A stretch of 64,000 bases of DNA from Helianthus annuus (Eukaryota > Streptophyta > Magnoliopsida > Asterales > Asteraceae): NCBI RefSeq assembly GCF_002127325.2, contig NC_035437.2:109148321-109212320 (forward strand), written 5' to 3'. Under the pieces are notes generated by a model that saw nothing but the letters and a program-made list of their open reading frames with translations, had not been told where the DNA came from and searched no databases. The stretch's first letter is position 1, and each line of letters begins with the position of its first letter. Made by a program: the position numbers and the translations under genes. This document shows positions 32,601 to 43,552 of this stretch, one piece after another.

Positions 32601-32783
32601 TGATAATAAGACCCCAAAAAATCATCCATCCTATTAAATAGTTTTTTTAGTACACCGATTTAGTAGAGTATATTATAAAAGGACCCTAAAAGTTCATTAG
32701 TCATATTAAATAGTTTTTTAGGACCCTCTTTTACAAGCGTCCCACATAAAAGGTCCTAAAAAGCCATTTTTGTTGTAGTGAAA

Positions 32784-33528
32784 CTTCAATCTATTCAGGA
32801 TATCGTTTAAGTGTTTTAAGAACTTAGATCAATTCATGTGTCCCACCTCTTGAATATACTCCCGTATCCAGAATCCCAATATTCAGTCTTACAGGCAAGA
32901 ATACTACAATGATGTCTGTACATAAATTAGGGGTTAAATGCGAGAACTGAGGGATCTCAGGTCAGAACTACCGTTCAGCAGAGAGATATCAGCTTCGACT
33001 TTGCAGTGTGTCCCCTTTAGAGGATCTTTTCAGCTACAACAACTGATTATCAATTTTATTGTCTAATCAGCTGAGGGCTTCATGCTATATTTCAAGCATT
33101 TTGGATAAAGTATTAGCCAAGGACTAGGTCAGAACTACCGTTCAGCAGAAGTTCCGGAATAATACCCCAGACATCATAGAGTATAACCACCTAGTATATC
33201 AGAATACGAGACCTTTCAAACGAGATTTCAGGGGTTACCTATATATCCAAGTAGTGTTCCCCACAAAATAAGTAAGTTTGAATTTAGGTTTATATCCCGA
33301 AAAAATCTACTAAATGTACGAAAACCTATCGACACAACGTTAGTGAGACTGTTTAACTCATTTTGTCTTTCCAAATCTTTAGCATACTGTAATTGTCTAG
33401 CTGATGTACTATCATTTTCCCTATATACACAAGCTCTTTTTCAATTTTATCATGTTTTTGTATTTTTGCATTTTTTACTGTTTTTGTATTTTTCTCAAAA
33501 TAAACTATGTACAACTATCTATCTCCCC
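32784..33528 (-). other. 3' non-coding region of the host Copia element, second part
   Basis: Continues from 25735 after removal of the CACTA element. The ACTCCCGTATCC...CCAATATTCAGTCTTACAG stretch matches, in reverse, the 7.1-kb element near 22510-22550. No gene. Confidence 0.65.
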
Positions 33529-34200
33529 CTAAATACCAAAACACGTAAAAAATCGACAAACCATCGCAGATTGTTTTTCATCTTCATCCGCAACAGTACT
33601 CTCATCAACGCTCACAACCCCATCTGACACCGAAAGCAATTTCATACCATTGAGTTTTAACAAATATTGAAACCGATTTTTATCAAAAGCTTTGGTATGC
33701 AAATCAGCTTTTTGTTCGTCAGTGTAGATTTTCTCAATTCGTATCAACTTTTTCTCGAAGCAATCGCGAATAAAGTGATGACGAATCTCGATATGTTTAG
33801 TTTTAGCGTGATGTACTGGATTTTTAGTAATGTTAATTGCGGCCTCATTATCAACAAACAGAGGTGTGTTAAGAAACTGCAAACCGTAGTCGCGCATCTA
33901 TTGCTGTATCCACAGGATCTGAGAGCAGCAACTGCTAGCAGAAACAGACTCCGCTTCACATGTAGATAGCGCCACAGATGTTTGTTTCTTACACTGCCAA
34001 GTGACCAATCTCAGACCAAAAAACTGGCATCCTGCAGTTGTTGATTTCGCGTTGATTTTGCAGCATCCGAAATCTGAATCGGAAAACCCTTCGAGTGTAA
34101 AATCGCCTTTTCTAGGATATCATAACCCCAATGACGGAGTACCTTTCAGATAACGTAATATCCTCTTGACAATAATCATGTGCGATTCTCTCGGGTTAGA
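33529..34200 (-). pseudogene. Host Copia RNase H region
   Basis: Minus-strand frame 33897-33529 encodes the Copia RNase H tail (FVDNEAAINITKNPVHHAKT, KHIEIRHHFIRDCFEKK, YTDEQKADLHTKAFDKNRF). The preceding part (ALSTCEAESVSASSC) lies upstream in the same frame and is separated by a TAG at 33900-33898. More stops and a frameshift occur up to 34200. The function (removing RNA from the RNA/DNA hybrid) would be lost in this copy. Confidence 0.8.
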
Positions 34201-35945
34201 CTAAAATCTTGCTGCGAGGCACGTTGGGTACATGATGTCAGGACGTGAAGCAGTTAGGTACATCAAAGAACCTATCACGAATCGATAAAGTGTCTCATCA
34301 ACCCTGTCTCCGGTGAGATCTGGGTGAATCCCATGATTAGTCGCAAGTGGGGTAGCAGCTGGAGTAGAACTTGACATTCCAAATTTCTCCAGAATATCAT
34401 GCACATACTTCGTTTGATGAATGAAAATTCCCTCAGGAAGTTGTTCAACTTGTAAACCCAGAAAGAATTTCATCTCCCCCATTGAAGACATTTCAAATTT
34501 CTGCTTCATCACCTGTTCGAAATCTTTGCACAATTTCTCATTCGTTGACCCAAAAATAATATCGTCTACATAAATCTGTACTATCAGAAGATGACCATCA
34601 ACGACTTTAGTGAAGAGAGTGGCATCCACTTTTCCACGTATGAACTGGTTAGCGAGTAGGTGTTGAGACATAAACCTCCTCTTTGACCTGATGTAGACCA
34701 TACAACGCTTTGTCCAGCAAATAAACTTTGTTCTTGTGGATCGGGTCAGTAAAGCCCGGCGGCTGACCAACATAAACCTCCTCTTTGACCTTCCCATAAA
34801 GAAACGCTGATTTAACATCTAACTGAAATACTTTGAAATTCTTCCAAGACGCAAATGCTAGGAAAATTCTGATAGCCTCTAGTCGTGCGACAGGAGCATA
34901 GACTTCGGTGAAATCAATCCCCTCCTGTTGACTAAAGCCCTGAACAAGGAGTCGAGCTTTGTTTCTTACAACCACTCCTCTATCGTCCCGCTTACATTTA
35001 AAAACCCATTTTGTATTGATTTTTCGTTGACCCTCCGGCAAATCCACTAATTTCCAAACACCTAACTTCTCAAACTGACCTAACTCTTCTTGCATTGCTA
35101 TGACCCAAGAGTCTTCAGTAAGCGCCTCTTTGTAAGTTCTCGGTTCGACCTGCGAGATAAAACAACTTAATGAAAATTCAGTTTGTAAAGGTGCTACTGT
35201 AGTATAAAAACATGTTAAGCCCTGGTCAATTTGACGTCTCGTCCGAACGCCCGATTGCAATTCTCCTATTATCAACTCCTTTGGATGATAAGAAAGAGTT
35301 CGCGGCATCACTTCGCTTGGAACATCTACATTTCCCTCCAGATTAGTAACATTCTGCTCTGCATCTTGTTCACCAACTTGGTTTGTTTGACTTGACAACT
35401 GGATCTGCTCCCCCTCAACGTCTGAATCACCATGGTCAAAAAGTGGCATATTTTCAGCTTCTTGATCATCATTCACCTCCGACTGATTACCAGGAGCAAC
35501 TTCATCATCATGTTCACCAGCGTTACTAGGACCTGCTTCATCATCATTTGAAGTCTCCCGAGGTCTTCTAGAATACTCTGCTGGGAACCTGAGCGTCGAT
35601 TCATACTCTTGTAAAATATCCAGCTCATCAAAGAAATCTTCCTCTTCCTCTGATTCTTCTCTCATGTCAAACGATTCCCAAAGTTTGTCATAATGATAAC
35701 GCCATGAATCACCAGGATTCTGAGGCGGCATAGTGTAACCCTGACATTCAACATTCGCTGCTTCAATAATACGCTTTTCACTTGGAACAAAGACACGCCG
35801 TGTAGGACCTGAATATCCAACAAATATTCCTTCAAAGCTCTTTGAACCAAACTTGCCATTAGGCTCTATCACCGTACAGGGTGACCCAAACGTTTCTAGA
35901 TACTTCAAATTTGGCTTGCGTTTATTGATTAGCTCAAAACACGTC
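34201..35945 (-). pseudogene. Host Copia reverse transcriptase and integrase tail
   Basis: Right of Gypsy A the frame continues the integrase C terminus (NKTCFELINKRKPNLKYLET, GIFVGYSGPTRRVFVPSEKR), then an acidic linker, then RT (WVFKCKRDDRGVVVRNKARL, FQLDVKSAFLYGKVKEEVY) down to about 34690. RT goes on in a different frame from about 34680 to 34201 with the catalytic YVDD (IYVDDIIFGSTN) and MKFFLGLQVEQLPEGIFIHQ. The frame break coincides with a misplaced 21-bp copy of the VKEEVYV codons. The first ~27 codons of the 35,945+ open frame are Gypsy A LTR sequence, not Copia. Confidence 0.85.
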
Positions 35946-36331
35946 TTGTTTGTCACACCCCCAAAATCCCACCTGCGGAGTACTACCGCTTGGAGGCGTG
36001 ACTGACCAGGATCCAGCCACCAATCATACTGAACAAGCATATAAATAGTTATAAAAGTCTAACCAATACGATTGGTGTTCAAACAAAACAAAGTTTAAGT
36101 TGTAAGCGGAAGCATAAGTCTTAAAGTTAAAACATAAGTTCAAATGTTTTCAAGTTTAACATGGCACGCAGCAATCCATGTCCCACAACGACTCTCCTCC
36201 ATGCAAGCTCCAGCTGAGTACCTATGGTCCTGCAAAGCATGTAGTAACGAGTCAACAACTAGTTGAGTGAGTTCACAGTTGGGTGTTTGTTTTAAGTTGT
36301 TTCGAAAACAGTTTCCTTTATCTGGCGTCCT

Positions 36332-36452
36332 GCCGTGGGGGTTACCCCATAGTTAAAATCGTGACCTGTGTGTTCCCGGTTACTCTGGCATTCCAGCCGT
36401 GGGGGCTACCCCGTGTTAGTTATCAGGCATTTTGGCAGTGGGGGCTACCCCA
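36332..36452. repeat. GTGGGGGCTACCCC quasi-palindromes in the Gypsy A LTR
   Basis: Three copies of a (C/A)(C/A)GTGGGGG(C/T)TACCCC(A/G)T element, able to form short GGGG/CCCC hairpins, spaced about 60 bp apart. The same array is at 43935-44054 in the other LTR. Confidence 0.85.
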
Positions 36453-36713
36453 TGCGTATACTAGACTCGTTACCATATCGACTGCTGACTGTAGTCATGT
36501 TTATGTGCCCTGAAACTGTCAATGTCTATCATCATGGATGTGCCCCAGATCCATTAGTTCACGCCCGTCCTCTGCGGCACGGTGTGAGGTTTGTCAGACC
36601 TAAATAGCGCTATCTAACTAATGACCCGCTCGCCATTGGCCCGACGATTAAGTCGATATAAAAAGGAGGGACTTCGTGATAGAGTTTTGGTCTAGTACGA
36701 GTTGTCTGTCCGT

Positions 36714-36830
36714 AAGGACGAGGAATCACATTCCCGAACCATAGCTGTCCTACCCAAGAAGGACGAGGAATCACATTCCTGAACCATTGCTGTCCTCCCC
36801 AAGGAGGACGAGGAATCCACGTTCCTTAAC
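36714..36830. repeat. 45-bp tandem repeat in the Gypsy A LTR
   Basis: GGACGAGGAATC recurs at 36716, 36761 and 36806; the unit is GGACGAGGAATCACATTCC(C/T)GAACCAT plus GCTGTCCTACCCAAG. The matching array in the other LTR is at 44317-44430. Confidence 0.85.
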
Positions 36831-37130
36831 CCCATTCCCAACCCAGGGAATCCCATGCTTTGTAGAGGGTGTGAACTCACCTTGGTTTGCTCGGCAGATA
36901 CACAGAAAGTCAATCAAGTTGTAAGTCGTCAACTACGTCCTAACATAGATACCATTCAAGTCAGGTTCAACCCAAGTAGTGCACGTACAAGTAACAATCA
37001 TGGCATACAAGTTCTAGCATGGCAGTTCATCAACAGTCCACAGTAACATTCATGCATTTAGCAGTAACACAGGAAGTCCATAAGTCCGGCCCATTAACTT
37101 GGGCCCGTAACTAAGCAAGTCCAACAAGCG

Positions 37131-37413
37131 TGGTCTCGAGTCGAGACTGTGCGGTCTCTAGTTGAGACTGTGCGGTCTCGAGTATAGCTGACAGGGTCTC
37201 GAGTCGCAATCTGAGGAGGTCTCGGGTCATGCATGTGTTGGTCTCGAGTCGCAACCGGACTCGCAGGCATGGTCTCGAGTCATGCTGTTTGTGTTGATCA
37301 TATGTGGTCTCGAGTCGAGAATAGGGGTTCTCGACTCGCAACCTGTGTCGCAAACTGTGGTCTCGGCTTGTCATGCTATGGTCTCGAGTCGAAACCAGGG
37401 GTCTCGACTCCCC
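37131..37413. repeat. GGTCTCGAGTCG array in the Gypsy A LTR
   Basis: About a dozen copies of GGTCTCGAGTCG, often extended to the palindrome GTCTCGAGTCGAGAC, lie 15-35 bp apart. The corresponding array in the other LTR is at 44733-45014. Further copies (GAGACCACATGGTCTCGAGT) lie near 38288-38310. Confidence 0.9.
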
Positions 37414-38480
37414 AGCAGTTGCTGATCCTTCGCAGTTTGTACTATCCAATGAAATTCATGCAGAAATATGTACTATCCACTAAACATGATTTGTTGTCTA
37501 ACATTTACCCAAAATGGATCAAACAAATCAGATTTCAAATATTCAAAGCACCTTCATAGCACATTCAACTAGTTCTTCATATATTCATCATGTTCATCAA
37601 ATATTCATAACACAAACAACCCTTATTCAAACAAAATTATGAACCACAACTCACTAGCACGCATCCTATTATGACAAGCATTTGGTTTCCATTCATCAAT
37701 CAATCCAACTTGTATGAACACCCAAACCCTTCGGATCCAAACCCAAGTAAAACTGATAACACCATTCATATTCAAGCATATTACACATTTTAACATAACA
37801 ATGCATTAACTTATTATCATCATCAACCGATTATAACACATAACGAGAAACACTTATGAACCGATTACTTTGAACATCAAATTCATCATGCATAACTCAA
37901 CAAACAACATATTGTCAAATAACTTCATCATACATCATCAACCCAAGCACAAAACACAACATGAATCACTAATATTAACAATAAACATCAAGAAACACTA
38001 ACCGGTCGATGGGTTTCAAGGGTGTGTATGAAGCTTCCAACCGGGTGTGTGTGTGAGCCCATCCAAGGGTCCAAATCTCCAAATCCGAGAATGAGGGAGT
38101 GTGTTTGTGAGAGAAAGTAGGAGAGTGTGTGTGTAGAGGAGTATGTGTTGTTTGTCCAAGAAAAATGGCAAGGTTAGCTCTCACTAAGGATTATATACTA
38201 GTGAGCTAAGGAGGTGCACCCTAATGGGTTTACAAGTCGGCTAAAGGGGGTTTACGGCCCAAATGGCCCAACCGGTTACTGTTCACTCGAGACCACATGG
38301 TCTCGAGTCGGGTCCTTGTTGTCTCGGTTCATATACATACACGCATACACATAAACATAACATATAGTTCACATAAGATGTTCACATATATCATTACACC
38401 AATCATGTCAACTAATCACATAACGTTCAAGCATGTTACATCAAGACACAACGAAAGGTTCTAAATTTCGAGTTGTCACA

Positions 38481-38592
38481 TCATCCCCAAGTTGAAAGAA
38501 ATTTCGTCTCGAAATTTGATGGCACTCACTGAGGAAGCTAGTTAAGTTGTATGGTTTTCCCGGTTTTCCTTGGGTGTCACATCCTCCCCCCG
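38481..38592 (-). promoter_or_regulatory. Polypurine tract region of Gypsy A, duplicated junction
   Basis: The tract touching the LTR is weak (minus ACTTGGGGATGA, 38492-38481). A canonical chromovirus tract with its own LTR-like start, CGGGGGGAGGAT then TGTGACA, lies about 100 bp further in (38592-38575). Both are preceded by a GAAATTTC-type word, so the junction appears twice. Confidence 0.7.
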
Positions 38593-41500
38593 TTGATCTG
38601 GAATTTCGTCCCGAAATTCCGTAGCTTCAGGCTCAGTAGTGGTCATACTGTTTGCAAACAGTTGGGGATACTTTTGTTTCATCTGATCTTCGCGCTCCCA
38701 GGTGAACTCTGGGCCGCGACGTGAGTTCCAACGAACTCGAACGAGAGGTATTCTAGTGCTCTTGAGGACCTTAACATCCTGGTCCGTGATTTCAACTGGT
38801 TCCTCGACGAATCGTAGCTGCTCGTCGATAGTGAGTTCCTTCAGAGGAACTACGTGGGTCTCATCTGACAGACACTTCTTCAGATTCGACACGTGAAAGA
38901 CGTTGTGAACTGCACCGAGTTCTGCTGGTAAGTTTAGTCTGTAGGCCACCTTGCCTATTTTCTCAATGATTTCGAAAGGTCCAACGTATCGTGGGTTAAG
39001 TTTGCCTCGTTTACCAAAACGAACCACACCCTTCCAGGGTGAAACTTTGAGTAATACCCGCTCCCCAACCTGGAGCTCAAGTGGTTTCCTGCCCTTATCG
39101 GCGTAGGCTTTCTGACAGTCACGAGCGGCCGCCATGCGTTGTCGTATTTGAGCAATCCGCTCAGTAGTGTCTACCACATGTTCTGGACCAGTGATTTGAC
39201 TATCCCCCGCCTCTGCCCAACAAAGAGGTGACCGGCATTTACGTCCGTACAATGCCTCAAACGGAGCAGCTTTAATGCTGGTGTGGTAGCTGTTATTGTA
39301 CGAGAATTCCACAAGTGGCAGATGCTTTTCCCAGCTGTTGCCAAAGTCGATTACACATGCACGAAGCATGTCTTCTAAGGTCTGAATAGTGCGCTCGGAC
39401 TGCCCGTCCGTCTGTGGGTGATACGCTGTGCTCATATCCAAACGTGAGCCAAAGGACTTGTGCATTGCTTGCCACAGTTCCGAAGTAAAGCGTGCATCTC
39501 GATCAGAGATGATAGAGGTGGGCACCCCGTGCCTCGAAACAACTTCCTTGAGGTATATCTCCGCTAGAGTGGAGAATTTGTCCATTTCCTTAATCGCCAA
39601 GAAGTGTGCGGATTTTGTGAGTCGATCCACGATCACCCAAATAGTATCGTTTCCGCGCTGAGATCTAGGTAGGCCAGTAACGAAATCCATGGAAATTTGC
39701 TCCCATTTCCATTGTGGTATCTCCGGTTGTTGAAGTAAACCTGAGGGTTTCTGGTATTCTGTCTTGACTCGCGCACAAGTCAAACACTTGCTGACGTAAG
39801 TTGCTATGTGGGCCTTCATGCTAGGCCACCAATACGTAGTCTTAATATCGTGGTACATTTTATCCGAACCAGGGTGTACCGAGTAGCGAGATTTGTGTGC
39901 TTCGTCCATCACAAGTTCTCGTAGGTTGCCATAGAGTGGGACCCAAATGCGTCCTGTTACGTAGTAAGCACCGTCTTCCTTCTGTTCTAAGCGTTGTCTT
40001 GACCCGCATAGGGCTTCGGCCCTAACGTTTTCTGGTTTCAGTGCTTCTATCTGAGCAGCTCGTATTTGAGAAGGGAGACTAGAATGTATAGTGAGTTGTA
40101 AAGCTCTCACGCGCTTAGGCGCAGTGTCCTTTCGACTGAGGGCGTCAGCCACTACATTGGCCTTGCCCGGGTGATACCTGATGGAGCACTCGTAGTCATT
40201 CAGTAGTTCGACCCATCGTCGTTGCCGCATATTCAGTTCCTTCTACTTGAATATGTGCTCTAGGCTCCTGTGGTCGGTGTAGATGGCGCACTTGGTTCCG
40301 TACAGGTAGTGTTGCCATAACTTAAGTGCGAAAACAACAGCTCCTAGTTCCAAATCGTGTGTAGTGTAGTTCTTCTCATGAACTTTGAGTTGTCGTGAGG
40401 CGTAGGCTAGGACTTTATCTCGTTGCATCAACACACAACCAAGACCTTGAATTGATGCATCACAGTAAACCACAAAATCGTCTGTGCCCTCTGGCAGTGA
40501 AAGGATAGGTGCACTACAAAGTCTATCCTTCAGATGCTGAAAAGCTAACTCTTGTGCATTTCCCCAATGATAAACAACGCCTTTCTGCGTTAGCGAGGTG
40601 AGAGGCTGCGCGATCTTAGAAAAATCCTTAATGAACCTCCTGTAATAACCTGCCAATCCCAAGAATTGGCGAATTTCCTTTGGTGTGCGAGGTGCAGGCC
40701 AGTTCTTAATAGAGTCTACCTTGGATGGATCAACGTGAATCCCATCCTTGTTTACCACGTGGCCTAGGAAATGGACCTCACGAAGCCAGAAGTCGCATTT
40801 CGAGAACTTTGCGTAAAGCTGTTCTGTTCGAAGGAGTTCCAAAATAAGTCGTAGATGCTGCTCGTGTTCCTCCTGACTCTTAGAATAGATCAGGATGTCG
40901 TCGATGAAGACTATAACAAACTTGTCCAGATAAGGCTTGCACACTCGGTTCATCAAGTCCATAAAAACTGCGGGTGCGTTTGTCAGCCCAAACGGCATAA
41001 CCAAAAACTCATAGTGCCCATAACGAGTTCTAAAGGCTGTCTTAGAGACATCCTCTTCTCGAACTCTCAGCTGGTGATATCCCGATCTCAGATCGATCTT
41101 TGAATAGTAGCTCGACCCCTGCAACTGGTTGAACAAGTCGTCAATACGTGGTAGAGGATAACGGTTCTTCACAGTCACCTTGTTGAGTTCACGATAATCG
41201 ATACACATTCTGAAGGTGCCGTCCTTCTTCTTCACAAATAATACTGGAGCTCCCCAGGGCGATGAGCTAGGACGAATGAAACCCTTATCCAAGAGTTCTT
41301 GTAGTTGCGTAGAGAGTTCTTCCAACTCAGATGGAGCTAAACGATAAGGTGCACGAGCGATAGGCGCAGCTCCAGGAGCTAGTTCAATCTGAAACTCGAC
41401 TTGGCGATGGGGTGGAAGACCAGGTAATTCCTCAGGGAATACCTCAGGATAGTCACGTACAACTGGAAAATCTTCTAGCTTCTTCTCTTTCTCCGTGGTG

Positions 41501-43244
41501 TCAGTAACTAGAGCCAAAACGGCAGTGTGGCCCTTTCGTAATCACTTCTGGGCCTTAAGGAGAGAGATGATGTTCTCAACAGCACTTCTCTTGTCGCCAT
41601 GAATCATGAGTGGTTCACTACCGGAACCAGGAATACGAACGATCTTCTCGTTGCAAAGAATTTCTGCTCGGTGTTGGGATAACCAACCCATCCCAATGAC
41701 AACGTCGAAACTACCCAAGACGATAGGGATAAGGTCAATAGAGAAGGTCTGGTTAGCGAGGACAAGTTTGCAACCTTTGACTACGTGCGAGGCCTCCAAA
41801 CTCTTACCATTAGCTAGCTCTACAGTGTGCTTGTTGCTCAGGGGTGTTGGGACACGCTTAAGCATTTGACTAACTTCTAGTGACACATAGCTAGTATCGG
41901 CACCCGAATCAAATAAAACTGTAACATAAAAGTCGTCTAGAAGGAACTTACCCGTCACCACGTTGGGATCATTCCTTGCTTCACCTTGACCAATCACGAA
42001 CACTCGCCCCCTGGCACCATTGTTGTTGTTGTGGTTCCCATTGTTACCATTCCCCTGATTGTTGTTGTTGTTGTTCTGGTTCAGTTGGGGACAATCTTTC
42101 TTGAAGTGGCCTTCAGCTCCACACTGAAAGCACCCTTTGTTGTTACCTTGTTGCTGCCGCTGATTCTGTTGAGGTTGCTGACGATTCTGATTGGCGGGGT
42201 ATAAGCTCCTGCAATCCTTTGCAACATGACCAGGCTTGTTGCACCGATGACAGTTGCCCCTGGTGCAGGGACCACTGTGGTGTAGGTTGCAGCGATTGCA
42301 TTTGGGGTGATTCCCCTTGTACCCACCGTGACTTTGACCACCAGACGATTGCTGACTGGGGCTCTTGTGGTCGTCAGTCTTTCTCTGCTGAGACTGAGAT
42401 TGCACAGAAGTTGAACCCTTACTTGAAGTTCCATCCCATTTCCGTTTGTTCTCACTAGAGGTACCAGAAGTAGTTGCAGCACCTATGCGCTTTGGTAACT
42501 TGTTCTGCTCCACCGCCTGATCAGTAAGTCGGTGAGCCAACTGAACGACCTGCTGGATAGTGGCCAAGTTTGCTGAAGTCACATGAATTTGGATTTCTGG
42601 CACCAAGCCCTTGAGATACAGTTCAATTCGCTTATATGGAGGGTCCACCATAGTAGGACACAACAAGGCAAGCTCATGCGATCTCTTGGTATACGCCTCA
42701 ATCTCTGACCCCGTCATCTTGAGGTTGTAGAACTCATCTTCCAACTTATGAATGTCATCGCGACTGCAATATTCCTCCCTGATCATTTCCTTGAAAGTTT
42801 CCCATGGGGTGGCGTTGGCAGCAACCAACCCCAGCATTTGAACTTGAGCATTCCACCATGTGAGGGCCAAACCCTCGAGAGTACCGGTAGCATACTTCAC
42901 CCTGCGCGCTTCAGGGCATTCACACATTTCGAACACAGATTCTAGTTTCTCAAACCAGTGGAGGAGACCTACTGCTCCTTCAGTCCCGCTAAAAGTAGTG
43001 GGTCGGCAGTCCATAAAGGTCTTAAAGGTGCACACCGGTGCCTGAGCATGTTGACCTAAGGTAGGTGAAAGAAAGACAGAGTTTAACACAAAGGTTGGTT
43101 CACGAGAGTAGGATCCTAAAGATCCTAGAATAAGTTCGGACTGCAGGATATACCTCCTGCGTATGCAGCTGCAAGTGCTGCGGCAACTCGTTCGTTGATC
43201 AGAGCCGTCAACTGGGCTTGTGTCATGTTAACGCGTCCAGACAT
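38542..43244 (-). pseudogene. Gypsy A gag-pol polyprotein, two nonsense codons
   Basis: Exon 1 is 43244-43154 (MSGRVNMTQAQLTALINERV..); a 98-bp GT..AG intron follows; exon 2 starts at 43055. Gag contains the retrotransposon gag core (FMDCRPTTFSGTEGAVGLLH, ALTWWNAQVQ) and CCHC-type knuckles (CHRCNKPGHVAKDC, CFQCGAEGHFKKDC). Protease follows (VLFDSGADTSYVSLE), then RT ([35 protein letters not shown]), RNase H ([18 protein letters not shown]), integrase (HHCC finger around [53 protein letters not shown]) and a chromodomain-like end ([20 protein letters not shown]). TGA at 41544-41542 (a Cys codon in Gypsy B) and TAG at 40245-40243 (a Gln codon in Gypsy B) interrupt one otherwise open frame. Confidence 0.93.
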
Positions 43245-43537
43245 GATTCTTCATATCAAGAGTAACACGAGTGAGAGAGGTTCGCGAAAGTACGATGGTA
43301 GGGTAGAGTAAGCACGCACACGTTCAAGCAACAGTAGTTATACTAATCAAGCATACCATGGGCAATGTACTATGTAACTAACAAGTAGGCAATATACACA
43401 TATCATATCACCTAGAATGTCGAGCCTTGCATGTGGAGTGAAGCGTCGTTGTGGACCGTTGAGCACTATACCGGTTATAGTCTGGTTTTAACAAAAACAT
43501 TTCTCCTTTATTAAAACCTAGTTCACTATAACCAATG

Positions 43538-43549
43538 GCTCTGATACCA
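43538..43549 (-). promoter_or_regulatory. Primer-binding site of Gypsy A, initiator tRNA-Met
   Basis: Minus strand TGGTATCAGAGC, three bases inside the 5' LTR (LTR ends at 43553). Confidence 0.92.
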
Positions 43550-43552
43550 ATC

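Larger units (their letters stand above)
25739..32780. mobile_element. CACTA (En/Spm-like) element without transposase
   Basis: The ends are CACTACAAGAAAACTGGGTTTTTAG... and, reversed, CACTACAACAAAAATGGCTTTTTAG, with a 3-bp duplication AAA (25736-25738 and 32781-32783). Both ends carry many short AGCGTCCTA / AGTGTCCTA subterminal motifs in both orientations, the usual binding-site arrays of CACTA elements. No TNP2-type transposase or TNP1-like ORF is visible, so it is non-autonomous. The interior is a patchwork of MITEs, minisatellites and a possible captured gene fragment. Confidence 0.85.
35951..38480 (-). repeat. 3' LTR of Gypsy A
   Basis: On the minus strand it begins TGTGACAACTCG (38480) and ends GGGGGTGTGACA (35951). 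It holds three internal arrays, annotated separately, and a TATA-like TATATAATCC near 38195. Short ORFs here (for example 36692-36913 minus and 37233-37559 plus) are repeat by-products. Confidence 0.95.

Noticed and set aside
36283..37559. Several short ORFs that recur at 43885-45161
   Set aside because: Both sets lie at the same place in the two LTRs of Gypsy A and derive from its repeat arrays.
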